Positions 1-14,180 of a DNA stretch of 64,000 bases are shown here, in pieces (position 1 is the stretch's first letter; every line of letters begins with the position of its first letter). Origin of the DNA: Acridotheres tristis (taxonomy: Eukaryota > Chordata > Aves > Passeriformes > Sturnidae). The notes beneath the pieces were generated by a model. That model saw only the letters and a list, made by a program, of their open reading frames with translations. It was not told where the DNA came from and did not search any database. A program made the position numbers and the translations under genes. The stretch covers positions 19,101,501 to 19,165,500 of the forward strand of contig CM072892.1 of the NCBI GenBank assembly GCA_037013685.1, read 5' to 3'.

Positions 1-65
1 GGGGCCCAGCCCTGGACACAGTACTCGAGGTGTGGACTCAGCAATGCCCAATAGTGGGTCTCATG
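1..65 (-). mobile_element. CR1 LINE fragment cut by window edge
   Basis: The first bases read as the reverse complement of the segment near the end of CR1 ORF2 that encodes the 'RPHLEYCVQFWAP'-type block; the phrase ctggacacagtactcgagg is diagnostic for bird CR1 in reverse orientation. The rest of the element lies outside the window on the left. Similarity fades after about base 65. It is a dead fragment with no coding capacity. Confidence 0.75.
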
Positions 66-2566
66 TAAAGAAGAATTTCAGTTTTACTCTAGGTGGGACA
101 TCATTCTTGAGACAATAATTTGGTTCCACCTAATAGTAAATCTCAATTCAATGGCATGCCAGTTTTAACAAAGCAGAAGAGCTTTGTATGAGTGAATACC
201 TGAAACAGAAATATAAAACAAATCCCTAGAGCTAGTACTTCACAGATTCACAAAGATATTTGACACCTCTCCTCCCTTCCCCCTCCTCTCCTGTTTTGAA
301 CAACATTCATGTGTGCACTGTCTTGGAAAAAACTTGAGACTCAACAGAGTTCAGCAGGAGAGATAGTCTGCTGGGATTCAAGAGGTAACGTTTTCTGGGA
401 CATTTAAGAGGCACTAATGTGTGCTGTAAAACTATAAGACACTTCCCTAAAGATTCATTGAGCAAGTATAGTTAACCATGCAGAAAAGCACTCAAGTACT
501 CTGACTTCTGTAATTCCCATTCTTTGGTGCCAAGTGCAGTGTCAAGTCCTGTGGGAGCAGCCCTGCTCCCTTCAGCCTGAGTTATCACAGCTCTCTGTGT
601 GCTTTATGTCACCAAACAGATTTCCTTAAATACAACACCAAGGAGGTTAAAGCTGAATCCAATCTAAGAGAATAACTGAGGAAATAAATCTTCTAAATGA
701 ATGAAATTTGCCAATATCTGATTTATACAAATCTCCTCCAAATCTTTGAAGTCCTTTTCTTCACCTCTGGGCAATGTGGCACATTTGCAAGTTCATTTGG
801 TTTTGGCATAGAAATATATGAATATCAATGTATCAATTAGGTCAGGAAAAGGCATAATTTGTGACTAACCTAATAAAAACCCAAAGTGTTAAAAATCAGC
901 AGTCTCAGACTACTAAATGATAAAATATAACGAGCATCTAACCTTCAAAGAGTAAGCCTGAAATGAGAATTAGAGCTTTCAGTATTAGATGGATCCACCT
1001 TGTTGATTTGTGAAGATCTAATTTACAAGTACAAAAACTGTTTTTTTGTTTCCTACCTATTTCAATAGTGTCTATGAATCCAACTGTGTGACAAAGGAAA
1101 GGCATTAAACATTTCTCCATTACATTTCTAATCAACATGAGTCAATTGGAAATACATTAATATCTGTTCTAACACTGCAACTGAAGTCTCACATTACTAT
1201 GTGAAAAGCTCATATTTAATTTTTTTCCTGATTCATTTATTGTCAAAAGAAAAATGTTTTCAGAGAAAAAAAATAAAGCTCAAAATTTTATTCTTAATTT
1301 ATTTACAGTTACCCCAAGACATTGGGGAAAGAAAAGTAAAATCAAATTCTGCTCTGAAATATTATTACTTTAAGATAATCTTGTCACTTTTAATGCTTTG
1401 AATTTATATTTACCATAGCAGTTATCAAGTTTAGTACTTGCTGAAGCCTACGCAAGCTTTTCTACATTTTAGTTCTGCACATACATATACCTGTCAATTT
1501 TCTAAGACATTTATGCTGTTCTGTTGATACTTATACAATGATATTGGAAAAACAATATAGGAAAGTGATGGGACTGCAGTGGTGCATTAAATAAGCTGTC
1601 ACTGGCAGTGACACAAATGATGCACAGGATGAACTTTTAAGTTGATTCTGTGAGATTTTCTTTCCAGTATGGAATGTATGATATGTGAAAGAGTGAACAG
1701 ATGACATACAAGGAAAAATCCAGTCCAGGAAACAAAGAGCTGGGACCCTTTCAACTCTGCCTTAGTTCTCAAGTTTTCAAAAAGTTTTACCAAGCTGGAT
1801 TGTCACACATCTGGTAGAACACTAATTTGTATGGTCAGCAAGTTTTTGCAGTAAGACTGCTTCTGAATAGAGAGTAAAAAAATACTAGCACTTCTATAAA
1901 CTCTGTGTTCTTCAAATATGTATTTCTTTTTCTGCTTGGTTTTGGTTTTGTCATTTGTTTGTCTTGTTTTTTGATGTAATGTTTGGAGGGGGGTGGTGTT
2001 ATTGTTTTGTTTTTATTCCACAGATTATAAACTTTCCACACAATATATTTTCTCCTGTATGGACTTCTGCGACTAACTTTTGATCAAATCTTTCTTAGAC
2101 ATTGATAGGTTATCTAATTGAAAGGCAACAACATTAAACTCACAGCCTGGTGAGAATAAAAAAAAAAAAAGCATTGATTGGTGCAGGAATCAGTGAAAAA
2201 GAGTAAGCCAAAATAGCTACTCAGAGTATCAAAAGAGACCAATTGCACCTAGTGTAAAATCCACCAAGATGCATCAATGGGATAAATTGGAGTCAGAAGG
2301 ACACACAAACCAAAGGGAGATTATTACCTAAATGCAAATAAGATTTATTATGAGATCCAGGAAGAAGAGGATTTTAGTGTCATATGAAATTTAAAGGATA
2401 TTTAGGGAAGGCCTAATGGCAGGGTGGAGGGGGGTTCAAAAGTGCAGAATATATGTCAAAAAAATAGAAGGTAAAAGGGAAGAAAAAACAAGCAGTGTGT
2501 AAGCAGGTTGCTGGTCAGCATGCTTGTCTGACTGACCCCTGGTCCAGATCACCTCAATTTGTTCTT
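66..2566. other. Unique non-coding sequence, nothing recognised
   Basis: About 2.5 kb of AT-rich DNA with short stop-ridden frames in all six readings. I see no repeat family, RNA gene or convincing exon. A 13-base A run sits at 2158-2170. Confidence 0.6.
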
Positions 2567-2608
2567 CTTTAAACTCTGTTTCTGCACTACTTTAAACTCT
2601 GTTTCTGC
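2567..2608. repeat. 23-bp partial tandem duplication
   Basis: The phrase ctttaaactctgtttctgc occurs at 2567 and again at 2590, a period of 23 bases; the second copy is incomplete (19 bases). It looks like a small local duplication without further copies. Confidence 0.85.
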
Positions 2609-5600
2609 TGATTTTCCATATGAGTGTTCTCTTTGCTCCACATAATTGTGTGCTTAATGATCTGCTAAAGAATTTTGGGCTAGTTTGGGGTCTTGCACAT
2701 GCAAAATTCTGAAATTCTGGCTATGGTAGGTTCTCAACAATGTAACGATAGCATTGGCATCAGAAACACATCTCTTTCCATCTTTTCTTTACATCTTATC
2801 TTGGCAAATTTAGCTTTACAGTGGAGAATCAAGCTTTGTGTACAACAGAGTAGATTGTAGTAATTTAAATGATTGATAAATAAAATACAACAATACCCGT
2901 GTGCAGGACCTTAACTTCCAATCAATGTGCAGCACCAATTAACTTATGGCAAAGAGTTCCAGAAGCTGCATGAACCAGTAGATAATTTTCTCAGGTTCCA
3001 AATAAAACTGTATAATACTACTGAAAAATCATGAAAAGTGATAATCTTCATTTTCACTGCCATCACCACCTGATACACTGCTGATAGCCACTTCCAGAGG
3101 AAGACACTTCTGGGATTCCTGTCTAGCTATTGGAGAGTTTTCTCTTTCTCTCTTCCCTTCTTTCTTTGTCTCAGGCATCACTGGCTCTAAGAGTGCATCA
3201 AAGCCAGTGAGAGTAGGCTGGAAGGAAAAATTTCTAGGGCTGTGAAGTCTACTAGATCTACCAACTTTTAACAGAATTTATACTTGTTATAAAAGTCATT
3301 GTCATCTCCATCATAATGTCCAAAGTTTCTTTACCTTTAAAATATATTTTCAGGAGCCTGCACAAAGTATTACAATAAATTTCCTTTACATTGGACAGAT
3401 TAATAAAATCATTGCAGCAGTAAATGAAACAAAAGCCAAGCAACACAGACTTCTCCTGGCATTAAAGGTATAATTGAAATGAATTTTGCATGCTCCACTG
3501 AGTTGATGAACTGGTACTCATTTTCTAACCATGCATAACAAAAACAATTTTTGTTCAGTTTCAACATTCTGTGCCCGTTGGTTCCCTCAATTTCAGTAAA
3601 TAAGCAAAAATACTGTAAACATATGCTTTGTACACTTCCTGAGCCAATTGTTTTCAATTGTTATTTCTTGGAAAGACCGTAAATTTTAATGGGAATTATT
3701 TGCAATCATTTAGCTGGGCTGGGATTAGTGAGATTCAAGTAGTTTAGTCTGAAAAGGTGATTTAAGAGAGCTGAACAACAGCATGGGTTGCTCAGTTTGG
3801 ACCCGGGCAATACAAGCTCTATCATGAAACGGTAAAATATTGATCTGGTAGCATTTCTCACTGTGCTGTAATACTTAATTGAAGGAAAAAAAAGAAGAAA
3901 ACATACTTGAAAGTTATAAACCAAAGAAATCCAACAGTGAACTTTGAATAAAGTTTCTTCTCATCTACTGTGAGTTTAGTACAAGATAAAGCATCACACA
4001 GCCTGTCACAGGCCTCTTATTGTGACAGTGAAAGTCTTCCATGCTCAAGTTATAGCTATATATTTTTAAGAAAGGGCAAGGCTTTTCTGGTTTTAACCAC
4101 GTGATTACAACAAGCAACCAAGTTACACATTTTGCAGTCTTCAAATTTGTAGAAAATAATAATATTTTATAATTAATGGATATTATATCTGATAGTTAAT
4201 ATAATTCTGTGCCTGAAATAATCAAGCGACAATGAATCAAATAAGAAAGCAGAAAGAACAAAGCATCGTTGTAGAACACTAGTTTAATGCCTTAAAATAC
4301 TACTAATAAGAAAATTTTCGCTTTGGTCAAGGTTTCTACAAAAGCTAAGCTGAGTCCAGTCATTCCATAAAAATAAATTAGAAGACTGAACAACATTTTG
4401 TAGATGCTAGGGATAAGCTGTTCAGAGTCTGAAAAACAGATCAAAACTGGCAGGCTACATTTGTTTCAGTTTCTGTGTCCAATATTTTTGAAGCCAAGCT
4501 ACTTCTCAATGATTATAAGCATCCTTTGTTCATTCTCAATGATCTATACTGGACTTACACCACTAGGAGGTAAAATTCAAACTCTGCTTTGGATAAAATA
4601 AACTTTAAATTTCTTATATTAATTTCCTGTCTGGAAGCTCATCATTCTTTCTTGTAAGATGTGCAGTATTTATTGACCCTTGACCAGATAAGGAATAGAG
4701 CAAGATCAGCATAACCAGAATTTTGTCAATAAGCAACTGAAACAAGAAAAGCTGGAATTCAGAAAAAAAAAAAAAAAATACCCTGATCCTTTTCTCAGGA
4801 CTCGAGACATTGAACTGGGACCAAAACTTGGTTCTGCTGCTGCTTCAACAGCTCCCTAGTGAGGCACAACTTATAGTCAAGCTAGCCAAGATTGACATGG
4901 TAGATGATGTCAGGAACTATGAAAACACGACAGTGGCAATCTATAAGGTCTTTGTAGATATATTTTAGCATGAAAAGAGATGAGTGCATCTCTGCCTATA
5001 AATACACACTCTTTAAAAACGAAAAAGTTCTTAATGTAACAGGTATCTGTCCATCAGTGTCTTGGTGTTGGCTTAGAACAGGGAATGGAAGGACTCTGTG
5101 TTAATATTACAAATACTGTCTGAGCATTTGTGAGTCTTATTTTAATCAAAAGGAGAACAGATACTTTTTCTCTATGTGGCTGTCGGGTAGCTTAAAACCT
5201 TTCCTTCTTGAACAAGTTTTCAGGTGAAACATTCTAGTTTTAACAGTCAGAGTACTGCCAAACAGGCTGCACTGCTGCCTCGAAGTTTGACTGCAATTCT
5301 TACTGTTCTGTCCAATGTTGCTTTGCCCCAGAACCTTGGCTGGCATTATTTTTCTCTGTAATTTTACAGACTGGAAAAAACACTGCAACCTACACAATGA
5401 TCTACACATGGCTAGTTCAGCATTTGAATGCTGTACAAAAACATTTAACATATGTGTAACCCTGTAGCATTTCAGAATGCTTTACTAATATAATTTAACT
5501 GCTTTTCCACTCTCTTTAAAAAAATATATCACAAGTAAACAGTGTTTGAGCTATTTAAACAAAGAAAATAAATATTCTCCTTCTTTCTAAATAAGTATAT

Positions 5601-8600
5601 ATAATGTTTACAAAATCATTTTAGGACCTCATGCTACGACCTCAAACTTACATAAAATGGTTTTAATAATGAAATCTTAAAAGAAAAGGAAACAGTCCCT
5701 TGATCTCAGAAAAACTGGAGATTTTTGATTGTGTAACTCTTCAAGAAAAAGCTGAAGATTTCAAATCTCAAAATATAAGCTAGTTATGAACACTGTAAAA
5801 CATCAAAAGTCTTCATCAATGTTTTTTATAAAATTCTCTAGAAAACCAGTATAAATTGTGAGCATTAGAAGAGAACTTTGCATGGTCTTTAGATAAGACA
5901 AGCTCATTATGAGAAAGAAAAAGGTTATTCTAAAATAGAAAAAAATAGGAAAAATATTTCTGAGAGTCAATATTTGTATTTTCAAGGCAAACAAATGAGG
6001 GGGAAAGAGATGTGAATGTACTACCAGTGACTTTGCTTAGATGAAGTAAAATTGTTTCACAGTCAGACTATGCTGAAATAAATACAGAAATAAGTCTACT
6101 AAAAATCTACCAGTTGGATTAGAAAAACTCTGAGTAATTTGACTGAAAAGGGAAAAGTGCATTAAAATATCTATCTCCAACCCTAGGCAAGGATAGATCT
6201 TGAATGTGTTTAGTTTTGTGTATTGCCAAACTCTTCCCTCCTGCTCTCTGGAGGGACTCCCCGAACATGTTTCCATAGAATACTTTGCTGTTGCTTATGA
6301 ATATAGTGATGGTGTAAACCAAATCTTTGTAAAATTTATGCTGTCATTAGTTTTGTCATTAGTTTGTAGATCTGTCTTATAGGTAGCAGAAAGAAAAATT
6401 GACTCCCAAATTATAAGTGGTAATGCTGAATTAATAACTAGATTTGAAAGTTGCAGATCATTTGTGATTCATTTTAATGAAAAGTTTTGAATGTTCAACC
6501 TATATGAAGATCAGGACATCCAAATAATAGAAATGTGGACTTGAGAATGTAATTCCTACTTATTCTTTTAGGAAATTGTATGTACTAAAACCCATATATA
6601 TTTCTTTTACTGACCAGATTAAAAGGAAGCTATATACATCTATGGCAGTAAATATTAACAAAAAATCGTGTAATATTAGGAATTTAAATGTTTTTAGGGT
6701 TTTTGATGGGGTTTTTTTCCAACGTGCCACTTTTAAAAAGTGCTTTCAAATAATGCCATATGCAGTTTTAAACATAAAGTCTCATTTCTAACACAGATAA
6801 TCTCTAAATTGTAAAACAAAGTCTAAAATCAAAATTAGTATCATTCTTATTAAAGTACAATTCCAGGGATTTCTCAGTGAATTTCCTTTTGTGTGGCCCT
6901 GGACTTCTTCCTGCATTGGACTGGTGAAATCCTTTCCCTTGGCTTTCCTGGTAAGGCTTTCCAATGTTCCTACAGTAACCACTACAGTTCAACTGATATT
7001 GACAGCCTAACATGCTTCATGAGATGGAAATTTTTTGTTACTCTTTATAGGCAAAAAATCTGTGACTGTTCCAGGAAGCACAGGAATACCTTATCCATAT
7101 TTCCCAAAGTTTCAGATGTAACACGTAATTTGAAGGAGTTCTGGGGCAGGAGGGCAGTTCTTGCTTTCCACTCCTTGCCTGTTTTGTCACAATGACATTG
7201 TTGTGGGCAAGATGAATGATACAATATAATCAAGGACGTGCTAGCATTTGCAGCTGTTTCAAGAGGTTTTGCACATTAACAGAATGAGCAAGAATCCTTT
7301 CACAGATAGATAACAGGAAATAGCCAGCAACATTTTATTTAAGCAGGCATTGACAGTGATGCGTGCATTAGTTTGGAAGAATGTCACTAGTGAGACAGAT
7401 ATTATGGCTGTTTTCAGTTCTGGTTTATCCCTGTCTTTAACAGTGTTCTTGCATGAAATATGGCCTAACCAGAGCCTGCCTGGAAAACTAAATACCTAAA
7501 TGTACTTGATTTGGTAGTTTAAAAGCACTTCCAATTTGAATTTCTTCCTAGAAACCATCCTCAAACTAAAAGAAACAAACCCAAAACACAGAATCTTCAA
7601 GATATATATTTTTCTTTTCACAAGGATCTTCCTTTATAAGAACTCTATGCTGCATAAAATTTTACTGTTTCACAGGCAGTTTATTTTGTAGCTTTATTCA
7701 GCTACTTCAGACTGCTGAAACTGAGACTTATGTTGGAATTTGTTGCCCTGCTATTGTAGATTATTGATTGTCTGCCTGATGTGTGAATACTGAAGAAAAA
7801 AAGTCCTAACTGAGTCCTTTTGTCCTTTTTGCAATTGTCCTCCTTTCTGTCCATCAAGGGGCTTATCCTGTGATTTCCCCATGCAGGATTTTTAGGAAAC
7901 TTTACCATCATTTGTTTCAAGTGTAAGAAAATATTCTCAGCACATGGGAGAGGAGAGCACTTTTGAAAGGTGTTACAGGGGTGTCTGTATTTCAATAGTT
8001 TATCTGTTGTCTTCTCTGGAAGGCAAAAGCCTAAATTTAAAGCAGAAGTCATTATTTTCCACACATTTTTTTTTCTGACAAAATAATGTTATCGTAAAAC
8101 AATTCCAAACTTTAATCAGAAATATTTATTAATAATAAATGGTGGTGGACTGGATTTTGCCATTCCAGATAACAGGCATCAACTAATTCTAAGAAAAATA
8201 TATATCCTATAAATCAAGAAATATATACATGAAAGTGAATCTTCTATGTATTAGTATGTGCCCATACATGTATATTATACTTCATGTAATTGAAGATATT
8301 TTAATATATATTACTTAGAAAATGGAAGTATGGAAACTATGTCAGGACCTGTGCAAGGCATATCGAAATGTTATAAAGTATAAACTAGTAGGTTTAGAAA
8401 CATGAAAGAGATGTGTTTTATCATGAGCAGGGTAGGAAAACAACATTCCTTATTTGATATCTAGTATGACACAAATTAATTCTTGCACATTAAACTGCAC
8501 CAAGAAAGGAAAACAAAGATGTCAAATAAGAATTCTTCCATGTCTTTAGACCAAACCATTGACCAGACATCTCACACTTCCAAGGAAGCTGTGCTCTGTT

Positions 8601-10053
8601 TGGATTGCACTCTGCAGCAACATCTCCCGTGCAGTGAGAAGGACTTGACTGCCTATCCCAGGAACCAAAACACTTTGCTTCAGCTCACTGCTGACAGCTT
8701 CAGGTCTAAAACAGGAACAAGACAATACTATCCACATGGAAAGTTAAAGAGGAAAAAAAATATTGAGGAAATGGAGAAGAAAGGGTACTTTAAAAACATG
8801 AGACCTAAGAAATCCTTCTAAATGAAGCCACAAGTGCATGAAGAGTACATGAAGAAAACTATATAGTTGTTATATGTTCTTCAAACTTATATAATGCAAC
8901 TATAAGTATAAATGCTCAAGGGCAAGTGAGAATGGGAGACCCAAATTCTTATAGTTGCTTGACCAACAAATCACTTCTTTTCATGGCAGGAGGTACAAAA
9001 AGCACTTAGAAAGTAAGGTACAGATAGCCCTGAAATCTGTATTTCTTCATTATCTGCCTTTACTTGACCTGCTTGAAAATTATGGAGGTGGTTCATAAAA
9101 AATTACAGATTTTAAGTCATTGAAAAACAATAGCTGTAGTACTTGGTGTCATTTACAGTCATGGTTACAGTCAACACCTGTGTTGCTTAACAAGTTCTTT
9201 ACCACCAGGAAAATGCACTTTCAAGACCGGGTCAATAAAATATACTAAAAGAATTCCCCACCTAATGTGTGAGAGTGAGAATTTGGATCATTGGCTTGTA
9301 GGCATTATGGAAATATTATTTCTTATTAAATGAGATATAGCACTAGGGGTGGTTTCATAGTGAAAAAGCCTTGCAAATATCTAAATCCTGGGAAACCTTG
9401 GGTAATCTGCTGTGGTGAAATGAAGTTCTCTAACTCCTTTTAGGTAGTTCTGTATTTCTGGTCAGAGGTCAAAAAGAATGTCTGTTTAGCATCTCAAATA
9501 TTGGTCAATTCTGTGTTAAGAGAAATGTGGTAACAAGGTGTTGGGTATGGGAAGTGGTATGACCACAGCTTGAAAGATGTAGGAAGCATCACTCAGCGTC
9601 CCAGCACTTGAGAATTAAGTCCAGGTGTTATGTGTACATTACTACAAATTTGCTTCAAAATCTGAAAGGCAACTCTTACTTTGCTTTTCATTACTAAAAG
9701 TGAGACTTCCTAATTCAGCTGAACTTTGAAATATTTTATCTATGAAGGCTATATTGTATTTCTAAATGAAACATATTTAGGTTATGAATTTTATGTCCCA
9801 AGTATGAGAAATTATGCTTTGAAAGAATTTCAGAGACCGTTGAATGCTTAATGTGTCCATTGCTCATTTTACAGCTCAAATGGGAACAAAAAAAAAACCT
9901 TCTAAATCACAATTATGAATTCTGATGCTTATAATTTGAGATTGCATAGTGGCCAGCAGCTGAAATTCTGTTCCATTATCAACAACTCAATATTCCTATT
10001 GAAGCAATGGGTCTTACTTTAAAGGCTTTAATATTGTAGACTTCATTATCGAC
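2609..10053. other. Unique non-coding sequence with one ATG frame of 100 codons
   Basis: This 7.4-kb stretch is AT-rich and shows no repeat family I recognise. A run of 16 A residues lies at 4763-4778. One frame on the + strand, 8519-8821, runs 100 codons from ATG to TAA with a lysine-rich end; the reverse strand is also open over much of it (8546-8737), which argues for composition rather than coding. Other open stretches here (for example 5146-5451 and 7702-8064, both minus) match no family I know. Confidence 0.5.
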
Positions 10054-10070
10054 CACACACACACACACAC
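10054..10070. repeat. (CA)n microsatellite
   Basis: About 8.5 uninterrupted CA units followed by an A/C-rich tail to about 10098. Short for a microsatellite, but possibly polymorphic. Confidence 0.9.
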
Positions 10071-10217
10071 AAACCCGCAAACCAAACCAAAACAAAAGTA
10101 GAGTAAGACAAAACAAACTTAATTTAAGAGTTAATATTAAATAAAAGTCAAAAGGAATGAAGACAGTAGTACCCCACACTATCTTTGTAGGACCAGGCTT
10201 CCCCTGTCTTTATTCAT

Positions 10218-10253
10218 CTATAAGATTCCTTCCCAAAAAGAGGAATCTTATAG
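10218..10253. repeat. Perfect 13-bp inverted repeat (hairpin)
   Basis: Arms 10218-10230 and 10241-10253 are exact reverse complements (ctataagattcct against aggaatcttatag) around a 10-base A-rich loop. The RNA or single-stranded DNA would form a stable short stem. No matching miRNA or transposon end is recognised. Confidence 0.9.
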
Positions 10254-13234
10254 ACTGGTTTATACATGACTGATGACATGCGTGAGATAAATATCTGTGA
10301 CAGACAGCAGTGAAGTATTTCAACAACCTTTTTGACTAGATAGCAGACGGAGATTAAGTGGAAGTTTGCAGTAACATAAGTGTACCCCAAGAGATTTATT
10401 TAAAAAAAAGATATTGGTGACCAATTAATTGAAAAAATAACAAAAAATATCATAACTTAGAGAAAACATTTTACCAAACTGCACTTTAGTTACAAAGCTG
10501 CATTAATGATCTGTGTGTGGGGGACTAAACAAAATATGATTACATGGTAGGTTTTTCAGTCTATGGATAAACATTGTTCACATTTGCAGGGCAAATTTTT
10601 GAGACAGGAGCTTACAACTCCATGTTTCTTTGTCTGAAGATAATGAGCACAAAGTGACATTCTAGAAAAAAGTAAATATTTTGGGGAAGAAGAAAAAACT
10701 AGTCTTTTTGACTCTAAGAAATTTGCATTTAACTATTAATATGATTCCTAACTGTGCAATAATTCCTTTATAGTCAAAATTATTCGTTAAATAGTTACAT
10801 TCCTTTATCTGTTAATTTTAAGAGGTCATCGTTTTCTATTACAAACATTATTGTTTGCAGTATTTGTATTTTTTATTTTATAATGATTTTATTATTTGTA
10901 TTCTGTTAAGAACAAGAAGATTCTCCCAAAATCAGAGTCAAGAACACCGGGTTCATAGGGTCTGGATGGTCATAAAATCTTTGCTTTATACACTATTGAA
11001 CTTAGAGCTAAAATTCTATGAGTAATATTCCTGTCTCGAAGGTTATATCCTTGAATTGAATATAAGCATACTTTTGAAGATCATAAAAACAAAATATTGC
11101 ATAGGTGACAATTTACAGTCAGTTTGCATTTGAATTCAGTTTCAAACTAAGAACTTCTTCCTCTTGAGGGCTTAGGACACTTCAAATTTTGTTGATTGCA
11201 CCATTACTACACATTAAATATCCATATTTTCCCAGTATATGGAAGAAGACATATAGCTCAAAATTATTTTCTGTTTAGATCACTTGAGAACTTTGAATAG
11301 AAATTTAGGCAAATGAAAAATAGATTAAACAGCACTTGAGAGATGTTTCCATTCACGTAATTTAGTGTGCCTAGCCTGATAGTCACCCAGGCTATTTTTA
11401 TAGCAAGTAGACAGGAGACCAGAAATGGATCTCAAAGGGAAATTCATTGAAACCTAAAGGATGGGTCAGGTTATCCTGAATGGACTCCCAACAAACACCA
11501 CAGTACTTGCCGCTCGGAAACACTCTCAGTTTATTAGGAAGGTAGTTGATGTGCTTAGTTTAGAACAGAAACATATTTGAAGATGTATTTTATAAATCCA
11601 CTTTTAGACAGCTTCTGATGAGAATCCACTGCTAAACTGTTCAACTGTACTTCAGTTATTGTTATAAATAATCGATCTGGAATACATTATTAAGTATATT
11701 TCGTCTCTAAACTTCTCTTAACAATTCTTGTTTTGTTCTTCTCCCAAAGGATTTCTATAAAATTTCTCTTTTTTTTTCAATTTTAATCAAAAGCTGAATG
11801 ATGCTCTTATTTCTTTAAGGTTTTGATCCCTCAGTTAAAATAAAAACTTGATTATGTTTTGCAAAGAAAAAATGCAAAATTATTTAGATATGTTTTCTGA
11901 TACTTATTGTTAATAACAAAAGAATATCTACAATTTCTAATACTATAAGAACTGCACGTACTTGACATAAAAAACCCTAAGAAATATTTTTTTTTCAATC
12001 CACAGATTATGGGAACAGGCTGTTATACTTAGTAAACCTCTCAAATTCCATTTCAAGAAATTAATTTCCTAATTTCTGTTTCTATAAGAACTATTTTCTA
12101 TGCATTCTTAGCTCCAAGAATAATTATTTTACTCTTAAAATCTACAATGTGGGTTATTTCTTCAAAAAGAAAGCCAACTAAAGCATTCTGATTGGGTATT
12201 TTCAATTTCTTATTATGTCGTTGAACCACAAAGCCCAAAATATAATAAGCTAGTTAATGCATTTGAGATTATTTTCTAGTCTTTCCCCAAAGAGGTTGCT
12301 GGATCCATTTGGTGTAGCAGCATAAAATATAAATGAAGTCATTTATGAACTGCTGTAACTCAAATCCTGTTCCAGGCCAGTGCTGAAAATGAGACCTAGT
12401 CTCATGTTTTCCTCATATTGGGGAACATAAATAACATCGTTTTCTAGCACATGGGCAAAATATTACTAAGTTCAAAAGAAAAAATAAAGAAAAAAAAAGT
12501 ATTGAGCTATTTGTAATGGTTATATTAAAATACAAAATCATCCTGAATGTCTTTCCTCTCAAACAGCCTATGGCTGTTTACAGTAACTACATGATAAGAA
12601 AGCGAAAATTGTGCTCTCTTGGAGAAAATAGTCTGAACTCAGGTTAGATAAATCATGAATGCTACAGAATGTAGATACCAAATTTTGTTCAGAAAGGTTT
12701 ATACTGAGATGCAGAAAAGCAAAAAGAGGTAGCTGGACCTTGTTTTTGACAAGGTCTTCAAAAAGTGGAAATTCAGAATAATGACATAACTTTTTATTTT
12801 GATCTTATTTTTATGAGATATTCAAGCAAAATCCCCATTTGAAGAATTAGAAGAGGTTGCAAATTCAGAAATCCTCTTGGCACTCTGAGTTCAACTAAGA
12901 TACTTAATAGAGTGGTTCTTGTTTTAATTTGTATTGAAAATACTATCTGCCTCTCAGTCCACTTGCACTGTAAGACAAAATCATCCTTTGCTTTGTTTTT
13001 TTCCTCCTGACATTCACCTTAGATTTGCAGAAAGTCTTTGACATTGCACAGTCTATTTACTATTTGTCCAATAGCTTAAAATGATAATTTCTATAAAATT
13101 ACCATTACAATCCAATAAAATTTTAAAACCTCTTATACTTCAGTTGGAGAGATATATAGGTAGGTGTCTGCTGTGAACATCATTTTACAGGGAGAATGTG
13201 AATGGAAAGGAATCCTTAAATAATGAAATACTGG
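10254..13234. other. Unique AT-rich sequence
   Basis: About 3 kb with no gene or repeat family recognised. It includes a small perfect inverted repeat with 8-base arms and a 3-base loop at 12561-12579. Frames are short. Confidence 0.6.
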
Positions 13235-14180
13235 TCCAGACCGGGCCTTTGGAAATCATCCAGTCCACTGTGTCAGGGGAGGACTACCTGCTAAGCCAAA
13301 CACATGAAAATAGATCAGCCTGCATTGTGTCTTTCCTGCAAAGTTGAGAAGTCCATGAAAACATGGACACTCCCCAGCCTCTCTGAATAACTTATGCCAG
13401 TCTGTGGCCACGCTTAGAAGAAATAAATGTTCTGGTTTTCTTTTATGCAACCTGAATTTCCTTTATTGCATTATATGGTCATTGCTTTTTATATTTTTGA
13501 TGTAGACCATCAAGTAAAGTCTTTTCTTTATCCTCCAGTTAGTCAAGTGAAAACAGACATTAGATCTCCACTTAATCTGTTCTTCGGCCTGAAAAAATTC
13601 TATTTATATATCAGATACTCTGACCCCTAAACACCTTGCTGGCCTTCCACTGACTTGTTCTAGTTTGTCAATGTCTTACTTGTAGTGACAACCCTAAAAT
13701 TTTATATAATGTTCTAAATTTGGTCTCTATGTGTCAAAGAAGAAGAAACACTACTTTTGACCTACTGACTACACTCTTGAGGTTAGCCTTCACTGGTGCA
13801 AGGGTACATTGCTGATCTATGCACAATTATTGTCTACTGAGACTAGTATGTCCTTTATGCAAAACTACTTTTCCTGCCAGTCAGCCCCAAGCATGCACTG
13901 TTGCATGGAGTAACTCAGCCTCTGGTGAAACAATGCATTCATTTTTGCTGAGCTGTGTGAGCTCATCTTAATGTCACTCGTGAAACTGCTGAGGATGCAG
14001 TCCATCCTACCAGCCAAGTTGCTAATGATGATTTTAAATAGTATTGATGCCACCATAGTCCCCAAGAGAAATATCCTCATTACTGGATACCTGTCCCAAT
14101 TTGAACCCTTAACCTCTACCATTAGCTGAATCATACAGACATTTCCTCCCCTGGCTGATAGTCCAACCATACAGATCATA
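13235..14180 (-). mobile_element. Old CR1 LINE fragment with decayed reverse transcriptase
   Basis: Read on the reverse strand this is the 3' half of a CR1 element. The open stretch 14179-13865 aligns by eye with the CR1 reverse-transcriptase palm: a region like 'LFNIFINDL' followed by a 'FADD'-like block that here reads FTSD (13973-13984), so one catalytic aspartate position is changed. Further toward 13235 the text matches the CR1 end region: a 'hundred-base' block with ccagcctctctgaataactt and a 'catccagtcc' stretch close to the 3' end. Many substitutions and gaps show it is old. It is not mobile. Confidence 0.75.

Noticed and set aside
5146..5451. 101-codon minus-strand open stretch
   Set aside because: No known domain, no splice or promoter support; chance is enough.
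7702..8064. 120-codon minus-strand open stretch
   Set aside because: Begins at a non-ATG codon, no known domain, length fits chance across 64 kb of AT-rich DNA.
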